A DNA stretch of 64,000 nt from Moringa oleifera. Lineage: Eukaryota > Streptophyta > Magnoliopsida > Brassicales > Moringaceae. Positions 27,526 through 39,000 of this stretch are shown here, one piece after another (within the stretch, counting starts at the first letter, position 1; each line of letters begins with the position of its first letter). The stretch is from contig JAJFZO010000407.1 in assembly GCA_021397835.1 (NCBI GenBank), positions 3,100,001 through 3,164,000 of the forward strand, in the 5' to 3' direction. Below the pieces are notes generated by a model. That model was not told where the DNA came from, ran no database searches, and saw only the letters and a list, made by a program, of their open reading frames with translations. The translations under genes were made by a program, and so were the position numbers.

Positions 27526-30168
27526 TCAGGCATCAGCGAACCTGAAATAAAAGAAGCAAAAAAAATCAGCTGTCGTTTTAAGAACCTAAAATTATACGAA
27601 TATAAAATTGTTACCCCCTTAACGAAAATAGGCCCAACATTATTACTAATTCCAAAACTATTTTTATTTATTTATAAAGTAAATTCTGCTATTTTTAATA
27701 AACAATAATTTAACAACCAAATGCTGCTGTGAAAAAATCAAATCTAAATTTTAAGTTTTGATTTTATCATCTATTAAGGTATCTGTCATTGATATTTCAA
27801 GAAGATGATAAAATTTATTTTACTCCTTTTTATATTAAAATTAAAAATTCATCTTCAGAAAATAGCAAACGTCAAAATCATGATTCATTCCAACAGTTTA
27901 TTTTCAATAAAAAATGAATTGTTAGTAGCCCGTATTTTTTAAATTTTCAATAATTTAGATTTGCTTGAGATTTTCAGATAAATTTTGTTGGATAATTCAT
28001 ATTTAAGGCTTTCAGATAAGAAGCTAAGAGTCTCACCCGAGCTCTGATAGCTTAAGATGGGCTTCAGCATAATCGGCAAAGAAGGCATTTTGATCCTGAA
28101 AGCAGTATCAGTAAACCTTCTGGGTCAGATAAACAGCAGATATTCGTCTAAGTTCATCACCCGCAAACTAGAGACCAGATTTACAGTAAAAGCAGAAGAA
28201 CAAAGACAAGATCGACTAGGTACTCACTGCAGCGTATTTCTCAACGAGAGGGCGAAAGATTGGGTCGTCGAGAAGAGCCTTGTCCGAGGGCAGCTGAATA
28301 AGACCTTCTTTCTCTCCGCTAAGCAGTTCTCTGTTTCAACAGAGCCAGGATTTTCATCAAACAGTTGGTGGGCAGCTTGGTAGATATCAATAACAGAGAA
28401 ACGATGAAACGGTGCAGAAAACAATCATGTTACTTGAAATAGGAATTATCGAAAGTGAGAGGGTTCGTCGTCCAGGGTCCTTCAAAGCCTGAACGTTCCT
28501 TATGGCATCTACCCTGAATTTTTCAAGCAAGATTTGAATCACGAATTCTGGCTTAAAAGGCATTTCACATCAACGAGGAAGAGGATGGAGGAGGCAGCAT
28601 AGTTACTGACCAGAGTGTGACCACCAGATAAAGCAACAATGTCTTTGTCGCTGAGACCCATGTGGCCAAACACATCCCTCAGATGATCAGACCCTGAAAT
28701 TAGAAGAAAACAGACAGATAACCATCAGAAGCTACTCCTAACAAAACTTCATTAAAAATTATTTAATATTCATTAAATGTTCTATTAGTGAATAAAGAAT
28801 GACTGTTAAGAACTTTATATCCAATACGTGTTAAAAATATAAAATTTATCAAATAAATTAATTCATCTATCAAATAATCTATCATAATTTCAAAAGATGA
28901 TAATTTTTTATTAATTTATTTTTTACTAATTTTAAATTAAAATATTTTAAAAAAATTAAAATACTATATTTCCACTTAATTTATACTAAAAATTTTAATT
29001 TAACTTAATGTTTGTTTCACTTTATTATTAAAAAATAATGATATTTTCAATTTTAAAATACTTAAAAAGTAATTCAAATAAAATTTATATTATTTATCTT
29101 TTAGTTTACATATTTTTTTAATAAATTTTTAAAAACTATTAAGAAAGTACTTTTATAATTTAAATCTGAAAATATGAATTGATTCAACTGTAACTTAATA
29201 TTTTACTTTAATTTAAATTTTACTAAAAAATCAAAAATGAAGAAATATTTAAATTAAAAAGCTTGAAATTTTTGGTAGACAAAAAGAAAGATATTCAAAC
29301 TAGCAATAACAAAATGTAATTTTTTCAAAATTTTGACACTACAAAATTTGAAAAAAAAATTTATGGTTATAATTTAAATATATTTTTACTTTCATTTAAA
29401 ATTTTAAATTAAAATTTGTTATTTTAGTTTTCAGTTTTTATTAAACTTAAATTAATTTAAATTAAAAGTTTCAATAGCATAAAATTTCACTCTTTTTTTT
29501 TTTTCGCGGTTATTTTAATACATGTTAAAAAATCAATAAAAATCAAACAGATAGATGTAATGGATAGAACTAGGAAAATAACTGCTAACCTTTGGTGGCC
29601 TCAGGCAAGCGCCCTTCTGGGGGTAGCTCTTTTTTGTCCTGAAGCACAAACGAGCTGTTAGAATTTACTATAAACCAGAGTTAAATGTTTTCAGGAACAG
29701 AGCTCCCGGCCCTTACCTACCTAGAGCTCTTACAGCCAGAGAAGTCAGGCGGTAACTTACCGGTCTTCCGGGATGGAAAGGAATGTCAGGTCCTCCTGCG
29801 ACTTCAACAGCAACAACTCCGGCCAACTTCATCGAATGAACACAAACCAAAATTAGTCTAAAAAGAGACTCAAAGGGCAAAGAAATTGAAAGCATGAAGT
29901 TTCAGGTGAAGTTTGACTGCAATTAATGGCGATAAAGAAACTCACTTGATAGAAGTCTGCATAAGAGAGGATGGGGAATTGCTCCTTGATGGGTTCCAAG
30001 AGCCTTACAGCGATATCAAGACCCTTGTTGGCTCCGTGAGCAAGCTCTTCTGGGTGCCTTATCGTCCCAAACGGCCCTCCTGTCTTCGTGTTCACGTCGA
30101 AGGTCCCCGCTGAGTGCCATCTGCAACTCATAGACCATCGTCAAACCATAAACGCGTACCGAATTAAG

Positions 30169-30213
<45 letters not shown>

Positions 30214-30332
30214 GCCAAACGGAGGATGATCGGCGCGCATTGCTTCTCGGCGATGAGAACTCTAAGCTTATCTCTGCATTCCTCCACTGCTTTCTCATAC
30301 TCTTCGCTCACTTTAGGGTAGCACTTCGCCAT
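27526..30332 (-). CDS. APX1: Cytosolic L-ascorbate peroxidase, nine exons
   Basis: Exons: 30332-30214, 30120-29946, 29826-29761, 29638-29590, 28693-28611, 28513-28434, 28330-28228, 28096-28038 and 27541-27526. They total 750 nt, 249 residues, the usual cytosolic APX length. The enzyme reduces hydrogen peroxide to water with ascorbate in the cytosol. Visible: [15 protein letters not shown] start; distal pocket Arg38, Trp41 and His42 in LRLAWHSAG; Cys32; proximal haem ligand His162 in SGGHTLG; Trp178 in GPWTTNPL (equivalents of pea 163 and 179); C-terminal LSELGFADA. There is no transit peptide or membrane tail, which excludes the chloroplast and peroxisomal forms. The last exon carries 16 nt. 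The acceptor before 29826 is GATGAAG, an unusual but usable AAG. A 5' UTR intron is likely (about 30345-30437). The paralogue number is uncertain. Confidence 0.94.
30173..30208. repeat. (GA)18 microsatellite in APX intron 1
   Basis: A perfect GA run. On the coding strand it begins a few bases after the intron 1 donor (GC|GTAAGCTCTCT), so the intron opens with a long CT tract. Confidence 0.97.
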
Positions 30333-30640
30333 GGCAACGAACTTCTGCTACGATATTTTGAATCCACCAGTCAACAACACTTCCGATCTCAAGAAGCTCA
30401 TCAAGAACATGATAACTACCAGAAACTCACCCACCTTTTGATCGATAGCTTCAAAGAAACCGATAGAGTCACGAGCTGAACACAAGCTTGATTTGTCGAT
30501 GTGGAAGTCGATCGTGGTAGCATGGATCGACTTCGAGTGACATCATATAAAGGAAGAGTTTTCGCGCTTCACCATGGGCCGTTGGATTATTTTAATCCTT
30601 GATGCAGGCTGGTGTGTTTCTAGAGGCGTGGAAAATACCT
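30333..30640 (-). promoter_or_regulatory. APX leader and core promoter
   Basis: The leader probably has an intron: donor GATCAAAAG|GTGGGTGAG near 30437 and acceptor TATCGTAGCAG just before the ATG. Minus-strand TTTATATGATG at about 30543-30553 is a possible TATA box, placing the start of transcription near 30515. Confidence 0.5.
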
Positions 30641-30642
30641 GT

Positions 30643-30834
30643 AGACCACTAGTGAGCTGCCACGTGTGATTTTAGGGCGGCGATATACGAGGGAATGTGA
30701 CCCCACTGATTGACGTTACGAATATAGGTAGATTCTGGACCACTGGTGAGCCGCCAAGTTTAAGTTAGAGTGTGGCGATAGGAATTATTCCGACTATTGA
30801 CGCTGTCAGTTTCAGGCATGTAGGCCCCATTGAT
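30643..30834. repeat. Diverged tandem duplication upstream of APX
   Basis: Two units of about 94 bp begin at 30643 (AGACCACTAGTGAGCTGCCA) and 30737 (GGACCACTGGTGAGCCGCCA), and share further blocks (GGCGATA, ATTGACG, CCCCA..GATT). The first unit contains a G-box CACGTG at 30661-30666 that the second lacks (CCAAGTTT). It lies between divergently read APX and the NOT4 pseudogene. Confidence 0.75.
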
Positions 30835-31566
30835 TAACTTTACGGGTCTGACTTTGGATTCAGCTAAAAGCGGCCAGTAACTTCTGGAAGGCAGAAATGC
30901 AAACTTTTATGAAGCCCAAGTTCAGTAAAGCTTTGATCTTGATTTCGACCCCAATCCGGAAACCCGATCCGAGTTTTCAGGTCCAAATGTTTAGCGGGCT
31001 GAGTTTGACAGGATCCAAGTTTAATCTTAAATCCCAAAAATTGAGAAGCCCATTGTTCAGCTGCAAATATTAAAGTATTTAAAACTGCCGGGAAGGAGGC
31101 GTACGGAACGAACGGCCAATTCTGTTTGCCCGTGTAGCTTCCACTTTCACTAGAAAAGGAAAAAAGACGCTCTTTCTCTGTCTCTCTTTCCTCTTTTACT
31201 GTTTCCTCCGCCTTTTTTTTACTTTTGGTTACATTTCAACACTGTAAGTGCTCTTCTCTGGAGCTCCACTGCCCTTAATGCAACATCTTCTTATCATACA
31301 TTTTTCCTGCTCGGATTCTCCGAGCCAGAAGTTCTTTTGTTTTTTTGTTTTTTCCTTTTAAAGAAGACAAACTTTTTCATTTGAGTCTTCCATTGACTTG
31401 CCTCTGTCCTTTTTTGTGGGATTAGTTATTGAAAAGGGTACCGGTTTTGGGATCCAAGTCAGTTTGCATTTTCTGTTGTGTTATCTATTTGTTGCATTGG
31501 TTTGTTTTGTACCTCGTTTATATATTTGTTGCCTTTTTTTGTTGTATTTTTTATTTTTCTGCTATG

Positions 31567-31963
31567 TGATATAATCTCACTTGGATCGAAAGGAGGTACT
31601 CAATTGATATATAAGATAAGCAAGAGTAAGGTTAGAGTAAGGGAAGACTTAAAAGTGTTAAGAAAAAATCAACGTAAATAGTTCACTATATTTATTAATT
31701 TATTAATGATTATTAAGAAGTTACGTAATAGGTTTTATGAATCACAAATTACGATTGTATATTTTTTTTTTGGAACCATACATGTTATAAATGGTGTAAA
31801 TAATTTGTTAGATGAGCTTGAAAAAGATATAAAATAAATCAAAAAATTTCTTTCTCCATAATTTTTCTATTTGTTTATTCATTATTCTACAATTTAAAGT
31901 TTACACTCATTCGAAGAGTGTTGTTTCACGTTTTTATAGTTTTTTAAATCTAAAGACATATCA
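31567..31963 (+). repeat. Left LTR (forward orientation)
   Basis: A 397-bp terminal repeat beginning TGATATAATCTCACTTGGAT and ending CTAAAGACATATCA. The next bases, ATTGGTGCTTTTATT, stand where a primer-binding site is expected. Confidence 0.85.
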
Positions 31964-34677
31964 ATTGGTGCTTTTATTGATTTTTTTTCATGGCTGAATT
32001 TCATATCTTAGCTGCAATTTAAAGCTCTCAAAATTAAATTAGATAGCCAAATATTATCAGTTCATAAAACTTTGCAATAGTATGTGGCTACAGTAGGTTT
32101 ACGTCTAGAAGATCTACATTCACAGCTGTTGAGATCTCTATATCCATCATTGGGGGCTGCAAGCAAAGCGCCTCGACTCCAACAAGTAACTGATGGCCAT
32201 TTCGGTAACTTTGATTGCCCTTTTGTTTTTCGTTTTATGAAAATAGTAGTTTTGAAATTTGAGGGAATTGATCCTAATGGATGGGCATTCTGAATCGAGG
32301 AATTCTTTGATTCTCACGGGATCGAAGACCCTTTTCGTCTACGAATTGTTACCTTTCATTTGGAAGGACGTGTTTTAGCCTGGTACCGATGGATGAAGGC
32401 AAATCATGTACTCATTACTTGAAAATAATTTTTGCAGAATCTTAAGCTTAGATTTGGGGCCTCCATGTATGAGGAGGTAATCTTTCTAAGCTTTCTCAAC
32501 TTTTTTCGGTGACAGAGTTTTAATTAGAATTTGAGGATTTAATGAATAAGATTACGGGCATTTCTGAACAATTATTGATTTTCTTCTTCATTATTGGATT
32601 GAAACCTCTTATCGTTGTGAGCTCTTATTGTCGAGACCCACATCATTAATGAAACATTTGCCTTAGCTTATGCGTATGAAGCTCATATGACAGAATCCTT
32701 TTAAGACAATTCTCCATGGTCTAATTGGTCATCCAAATGCAAATCATTCCTCCTTCCATCACTTAAATCTACTACTCTACCTACTTTGTCTACCATATCT
32801 TCTTCACCAGTTAAACTATCTTTCGTGCCACCTTTATTACCCACCCCTACTTTACCCGTTCGTCGACTCTCACCAACTAAACTTCGTGAAAAAAAAGACA
32901 AAAGTTTGTGTTATAACTGCGACAAAACATGGAGTGCGTCGCATCGTTGCCGTAACAAGTTTTTCTTGTTGCTAGGTACGGATGGTGAGGTTAGTGACAT
33001 GGAGGAACTTCTACAGCTTGAAAACGAGACACAGGATGAGGCCTTGGTGATGGGTAATATCTCCAGCCTTAATGCCTTGTCCAGAAAAGCTAATCCACAT
33101 TCGCTTCGTCTACTTGGGTAGATTGGCTCCCACAATTTTTAGGTGTTGATTGACAATGGTAGCACACACAATTTTATGAAGCCTCCGATAGCTGAGTGGT
33201 AGGGTTTGTTGGTGCAATCCATTAATTCTTTTCGGGTTTATATTGGTAACGGTGATTTTCTTGTTTGCGAATTCTTTTGTCCTCAAGTGACTTTGACTAT
33301 GCATGACCATGAGTTTATGGTTGATTTATATGCATTGTGTATAGGAGGTTCATATGTAGTTTTGGGTATTCAATGGCTACAATTATTGGGTAAGGTTTCT
33401 CATGATTATGCTGCTTTGATTATGGAATTTGTTAAGAATGGTTCCACTGTCTTCTTTAAGGGTATCACTCTCCGTCTCCTCGACAAATCTCTTTCACTCA
33501 ATTACAAGCTTTTATCACTGATGACGATATTCACAGCTTTTTTGAGTTGCACAACCTTCCCGAAATCAAGAGTCCTTATACTCCTTTAGAGATCTCTACC
33601 TTGAATTTTCCACCTAACTTGTCCCAGTCTATTACTTCATTATTACATAAGCATGCCTCCTTATTTCTCTCACCACAAAGCCTCCCTCCTCATCGTGTCT
33701 TTGATCATAAGATAGATTTATTACCTAATTTCACCCCTGTTAATGTACGTCCTTACCATTACCCTCACTTCCAAGAAATTGAAATGGAGAAATTGGTTTT
33801 GGGAAATGTATGATCAAGGTATTATCAGACCGAATTAAAGCCCATTTTCTTCTTCGATTCTTCTTGTTAAGAAGAAAGATAGCTCGTATCGGTTCGATGT
33901 TAATTATTGGGCCTTAAATGCAGTCACCATAAAGTATAAGTTTTTCATTCCTACCATTGATGAATTATTGGATGAGCTTGAAGGTACTGCAATTTTTAGT
34001 AAATTGGATCTCCGAGTTGGTTATCATCACATTCGAGTTAATGATCTACACATTTATAAAACAGCATTTCGTGCACATGATGGCCACTTTGAATTTCTCG
34101 TGATACCATTTGGTCTTTCGAATGCTCCTTCTACATTTCAGGCTACAATGAACCATTTGTTTGCTCCATATTTATGTAAGTTTGAGATCGTTTTCTTTGA
34201 TGGTATACTGGTTTATAGTGCTACTAAAATCAATCATTTTTCTCACCTAACTCAAGTATTGGAATGCTTACAGTCTAACCAGTTTTTTGTTAAGCTTTTT
34301 AAGTGCATCTTCGATCAAACAACTATTGAATATTTGGGGCATATTAGCACTCTGCAAGGAGTGAAGGCTGATTCGCATAAACTAGACACAATGGTGAATT
34401 GGCTCGTACCAACATATGAAAGGTAGTTACGTGGTTTTTTAGGGTTTATTGGCTATTATCGTCGGTTCATTCAAGGCTATACTTCTATTGCAGTCCATCT
34501 TACTGATTTGTTGAGTAAGGATGGATTTATTTAATCACCCTTAGCTTCGTCCGCTTTCGATGCTCTTAAACAGGCAATGTTGGCTGCTCCAATGCTTCGT
34601 TTGCTTAATTTTGATTTAGATTTCATTATTAAAACCAATGCTTCCAATGTCAGTATTGGGACTGTGCTCATGCAGGA

Positions 34678-35097
34678 TGCTATGCCCTTAGGTTTAAGAA
34701 ACCACAAGAGCGTGAAACGACACTCTTTGAGCAAGTATCAGCTCCAAATTGTAGAAGTAAGTAAGTAAGGAAGGAAGGAAGGAAGGAAGGAAGAAAGAAA
34801 CAGAAAAATGATGGAGGAGGAAACTTCTTGATTCATTCCGTACCCTTCTCAAGCTCATCCAACAAACTATTTATACTGTTCATAACGTGCACGATTCTGG
34901 AAAGAACCATGCAACCATAATTTGTTATACGTATAACCTATTACGTAATTTCTTAACAACCATTAACAAATTAACAAATATAGTCAACTATCCGTGCTAG
35001 CTTTTTCTTGGCACATTTGGGTCTTCCCTTGCTTTGAGCTTGCTCTTGCTTATCTGCCGATTGAGTGTCTCCTTGCGATCCAAGTGAGGTTGTATCA
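34678..35097 (-). repeat. Right LTR (inverted orientation)
   Basis: The reverse complement begins TGATACAACCTCACTTGGAT and ends CTAAGGGCATAGCA. It aligns along its whole 420 bp with the left LTR. A (GGAA)n expansion at 34754-34800 lies inside it and accounts for much of the length difference. A short plus-strand frame across it (34577-34768) is therefore only partly pol. Confidence 0.85.
34754..34800. repeat. (GTAA)n/(GGAA)n microsatellite inside the inverted LTR
   Basis: A tetranucleotide run (GTAA then GGAA then GAAA). The left LTR has only a short TTTATTCATT stretch at the matching place, so the expansion came after the two LTRs diverged. Confidence 0.9.
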
Positions 35098-35102
35098 CTA
35101 TG

Positions 35103-36033
35103 CAAATGTCTTCTTGTGCATCAGTTAGATTGAGGGGAGTTCTACATGCTTTCTTGTTTAGGAATTAGTAAGTTTATGACAAAGAAGTTGAATTTTGAAT
35201 TTTGTTCTTCTGTATATCTCTTACCTGAAGTTGGTTACAAAAAGTTTGAGTTAATTTTTTTTAAAAGTTTGTCTCAGTGTTTCTGAGCTCTGTATTTCAA
35301 AAAACAGAAAAATCACAAGAATTTTGAAACTCAATTCCTTTCATTTTTTCTTAGTTTCTTGGCAACCAAAAGTGAGTGGTAGAGTTAGATAACTTCTTAG
35401 TTTCAATAACTGCAGCTAACAATTGATTTAAGGTGACAGAGGTAAATATTTAATCATGAGGTTAAAATGAAGTGCATGTAAATGGATGCATAGAGATTAC
35501 ATGGAAATGTTTCGAACTTGTGGTGCTGCCTTGCCATACCAGGCTCTCTACCGTATATCTTAGGTCCTTTGTTTGACGTATGATGTCTAGAAACATGGAG
35601 TTGGATACTAGATATGTTTAGTGTTATTTAGTATCACAACTTTAAGGTTCTTGGTTTTCTGACTATGTCGGCTAGTAGTTGTGGCACCATGATGGTAGAG
35701 TATCTAGTTCTGGGGCTTGCTGAACAGTTTAAACCATTAGTATTAGAGTTATTCCAGTCGAAACTTATCTATGTTTTCAGTGCTGAAAGGAATATGGTAT
35801 TTGTGCTTATGTTTTGAAACTTGGGATGATTTGAGCTAGAAATGCAAAATTTTGTTTCTGCTGAAGAAGAAAAGCTAGAAATGCAAAGAACTATAGGTGA
35901 AATTTTATTGGTTTCTAGAATCCTTTTAGTGTTGAATGCTTGCTAGAATCCTTTTAGTGCTGGATGCCAAAGCTTCACAGGGGGCAAAGGTATACTATTA
36001 TTGTATTTTCTGATTTGTTGAACTTTTTATCAG
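35103..36033 (+). other. Rest of first intron of the NOT4-like pseudogene
   Basis: T-rich intron-like sequence up to the acceptor CAG at 36031-36033. It holds a short tandem duplication at about 35917-35968 with CTAGAATCCTTTTAGTG repeated. Confidence 0.6.
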
Positions 36034-39000
36034 GCAATCATGAGTAACATGGGGAAAAGAGATGCCCACTATGCACTGAGGAAATGGATTTGACAGATCA
36101 GCAGCTGAAGCCTTGCAAATGTGGTTATGAGGGTTGAATATTTTCCCAATAGATTAAGTGCTAGGATTGTTATTGTTTGTTTGCTTATTTATATTATATT
36201 TCACAAGTATTATAACTGTTTTTCAATTTTAATGTTATTTGTGTGTTCTTGATCTTTACAGATGTGTGTTTGGTGTTGGCATCATATTTTGGACATTGCT
36301 GATTTGTTGCCCAGCATATCGTTCATCTTCTGACAAAGAAAAAATTGTGCAAACAGCAGCAAACTGTGAAAAGTTAGTTATGTCTGCTCTGCATTTTTCC
36401 TTTTGACTTCTAACTTTATGTGATGAGTCATTGAGAACTGCCTTTCATTCTTTACCGTACACAGGTTGGTTTCTGAAGTCAATTCAGAGAGGAAACAAAA
36501 ACCACAGAGGGCAAAGTGTAAAGCATCTGAAGGAAGGATGCATCTAAGTAATGTTAGAGTTATTAAAAGGAATCTTGTTTATGTAATTGGATTACCGCTT
36601 AACCTTGCAGATGACGATGTGAATGGCTTCAATGCCATTGCACATCTCATTCTTGCTCCTGTGCAATAAAGTGGAACCTGGTGCACCTGCTATCTTTATA
36701 TCCTTGCATTCTCTTGTATTTGGAATTTCACCAAAATGAAGTGTTTGAGCTAGATATTTTTTTTGGTTCTACCAGCTTCTTCAGGGGATGGAATACTTTG
36801 GCCAATAAGGGAAGGTTTTGAAAGTGTCTTTATCTAGAACAGGAACTGGGGTTATTCAACATTCTTCAAATATCAGTTGGTGTGTGTAAGCTCATTAGCA
36901 GATTGTTTGTGAATGTTTCAATCATGTGTCAAGAGGAATGTGCTGTGTTTGATTTTCTTTTTATCTTTTTTGGCAACTGATTGGTACCACCTTTCAATAC
37001 TTACTCATATCCAATGCCTTCTATTAAAAATTGGACCAAGGTATCATAAGTTTGTGCTCATTCTCTTGTGCCATGCTTAATCAAGTTTGGTGCAAATTGC
37101 TCTCTGTGCTTGTTGATTGTTGTGATTCATGTGGTCTTATTTTGACTGTTTAGGTATGTAACATATTCAAAAGAGGAGGAAGCAGTTCTCTGCATTAAAT
37201 CAGTGCACAGTTTTGTCTTAGAGGGTCAACCCTTGAGGTACTCATGCTTCAGTTTTGTCAGGTTTAGTATGATTTTATTGTCATGATGATGAAGTAGGAG
37301 TTTGTTTGAAGGGCCCGCTTTGGGCCCACCAGATATTGCCATGCATGGCTGAAAACTATGGTGAGTGAACATCATTTCTTTTCTAGTTTCCTGTGCTTTT
37401 GTTCACAAATTAAGAACTTTATTTCTTGCTACTTTGGTTAATGTTTTTTGTTTTTCTAGCCATGCACTATTCCAGGTTGCAGCCATGCGCTATCCCAGGT
37501 TGCTTGTTTTTGCATGATTATGGCTCTCAAGAAGATAGCTTTAAGAAGGACAAAATCGTGTCTACCTTTTCAAGGTATGCTTATATATTTTAAATGCTTA
37601 TGCATAACTGTCTTTCTTATGCCTGGTGTTCTTGAAAGAAATTATTGTCCCATCTTTAATGATCATGTACAACTTCACCCATGAATTCCATTTTAATAAT
37701 GCTCTTTTATATAAATCTTTACGGGTTATACAAAAGCTGAATTTCACAACAACTTATTGTGCTTGTTCTGAGGGAAAAGAGCAGGAGAGAGATATTAGAA
37801 GGAAGAAAAAAAAAATTGTTGGTGTTAATGCACTTCTTTTACCTCACATATTCTAAATCTGAGTATGATGTGCCGTGACCCAGTAGAATGCGGACATGAT
37901 AAACTGCGTTTTTCATTTTTATATGAATGTCCTATTTATTATGATGAGGGTTCTTAGAAGAAGAGAGCTAATAGAAATGCACCACTTGACAAACTTGTAC
38001 TAGCTTTTATGCTTCTGCATGGGTAGACGCAGAGATATATACTGCTTTCCAATTTTTTGTTAATCATTTTCTATGAAGCTATTAAATGTGGTGTTGATGG
38101 AAAGAAGGTTGATGCACATGGGAATGTCATTAATTCACTGGAGTCTCTGATGCATGACAATTCTTTGATCATCATATTTATTTTGAATACTATGTTTGTT
38201 GAGGAGAATATCAGATTAAAGGGATATATAATTGATTCTCTTGGCTTCTCATTCCTATTGTGATGATTACTCTTTTACACTTTTTAAGTGCTGTGTAGAA
38301 CCCTTCAAAATAGTGTTCAAATAATATTAAATTGTTTAAGATCTTTCCTCTACAGGAGAGTAGATGCTCTAACTCTTCAAAATTTTGTTCTTGACTTCAG
38401 GCGGTTTTAGTGCTGCTTGTTCACTTGCTCTATTATTTTACATCGAGAAATTTAAAATTGTTATTTCAGAATCTGTCCACACTCTTAATTGATGCTTATC
38501 ATATTTAAATCAATTTATTGTGATTATAAAAGAGCAGAGTTCAAAAAATTATTGGCCATACAAATAACACGCACTGGCATTCGGGAAATGTTTTGCTTCC
38601 CCCAGCAAATGGCAGTAGCAACATGTCAACATTGAGCGAGCCCACAGCCAAGATATCATCAAATGTAAGACTTCTTATGCTATATTACTTATTTTGGGAA
38701 TTACAGGGAATTTCTTAAGATGTCTAATTTTGTTATAGGAAAATGTGTAATCATTATCTGAGAAGTTAGGAGCATTCTACACTGTCAACACTGTAATCAA
38801 GTTAACAAAAGCATAAATCATGCGGATGGTTTTGTTGGGGATTGTTGTTTATATGATGTGCTCACATTGTAATCGGCATTGGTTGTCTTTTTTCCAGCAG
38901 AATACAGGGAACCAGATTTATGGATCTTGTGTTGGTGGTGACCGGGGAAGATCTGGTGCACTTCCTGCTTTTGCCTCATGGTATGCTGCTCATTCTGGCA

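Larger units (their letters stand above)
31567..35097 (+). mobile_element. Ty3/gypsy retrotransposon with inverted LTRs, decayed
   Basis: The 3,531-bp element has a forward LTR, a plus-strand gag-pol region and a second LTR in reverse orientation. The gag remnant is at about 32080-32700 (FHLEGRVLAWYRWMKANHV). A CxxC...HRC nucleic-acid-binding remnant is at about 32910-32955 (LCYNCDKTWSASHRC). The protease starts at about 33150 (IDNGSTHNF). RT is at 33840-34430 (SKLDLRVGYHHIRV, FLVIPFGLSNAPSTFQ). The catalytic Phe-Asp-Asp is Phe-Asp-Gly (34199-34204), and there are frameshifts and stops, so it is inactive. RNase H stops after VSIGTVLMQD at 34677; integrase is absent. It sits in the first intron of the NOT4-like pseudogene. 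Confidence 0.92.
31562..35102 (+). repeat. 5-bp target site duplication of the gypsy element
   Basis: CTATG occurs at 31562-31566 and 35098-35102, exactly outside the terminal TGATA and TATCA of the element. Five bases is the usual length for Ty3/gypsy integration. Confidence 0.75.

Noticed and set aside
34577..34768. 63-codon plus-strand frame at the end of the gypsy RT/RNase H region
   Set aside because: Its second half lies inside the inverted LTR (34678 onward), so it is not continuous pol.
31567..35097. DIRS-type element because of the inverted terminal repeats
   Set aside because: Protease and RT blocks are of Ty3/gypsy type, the ends are TG...CA and a 5-bp duplication is present; no tyrosine recombinase was seen.
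36466..36669. 67-codon frame as a small intact gene
   Set aside because: It is one exon of the NOT4-like pseudogene reading past its donor site near 36619.
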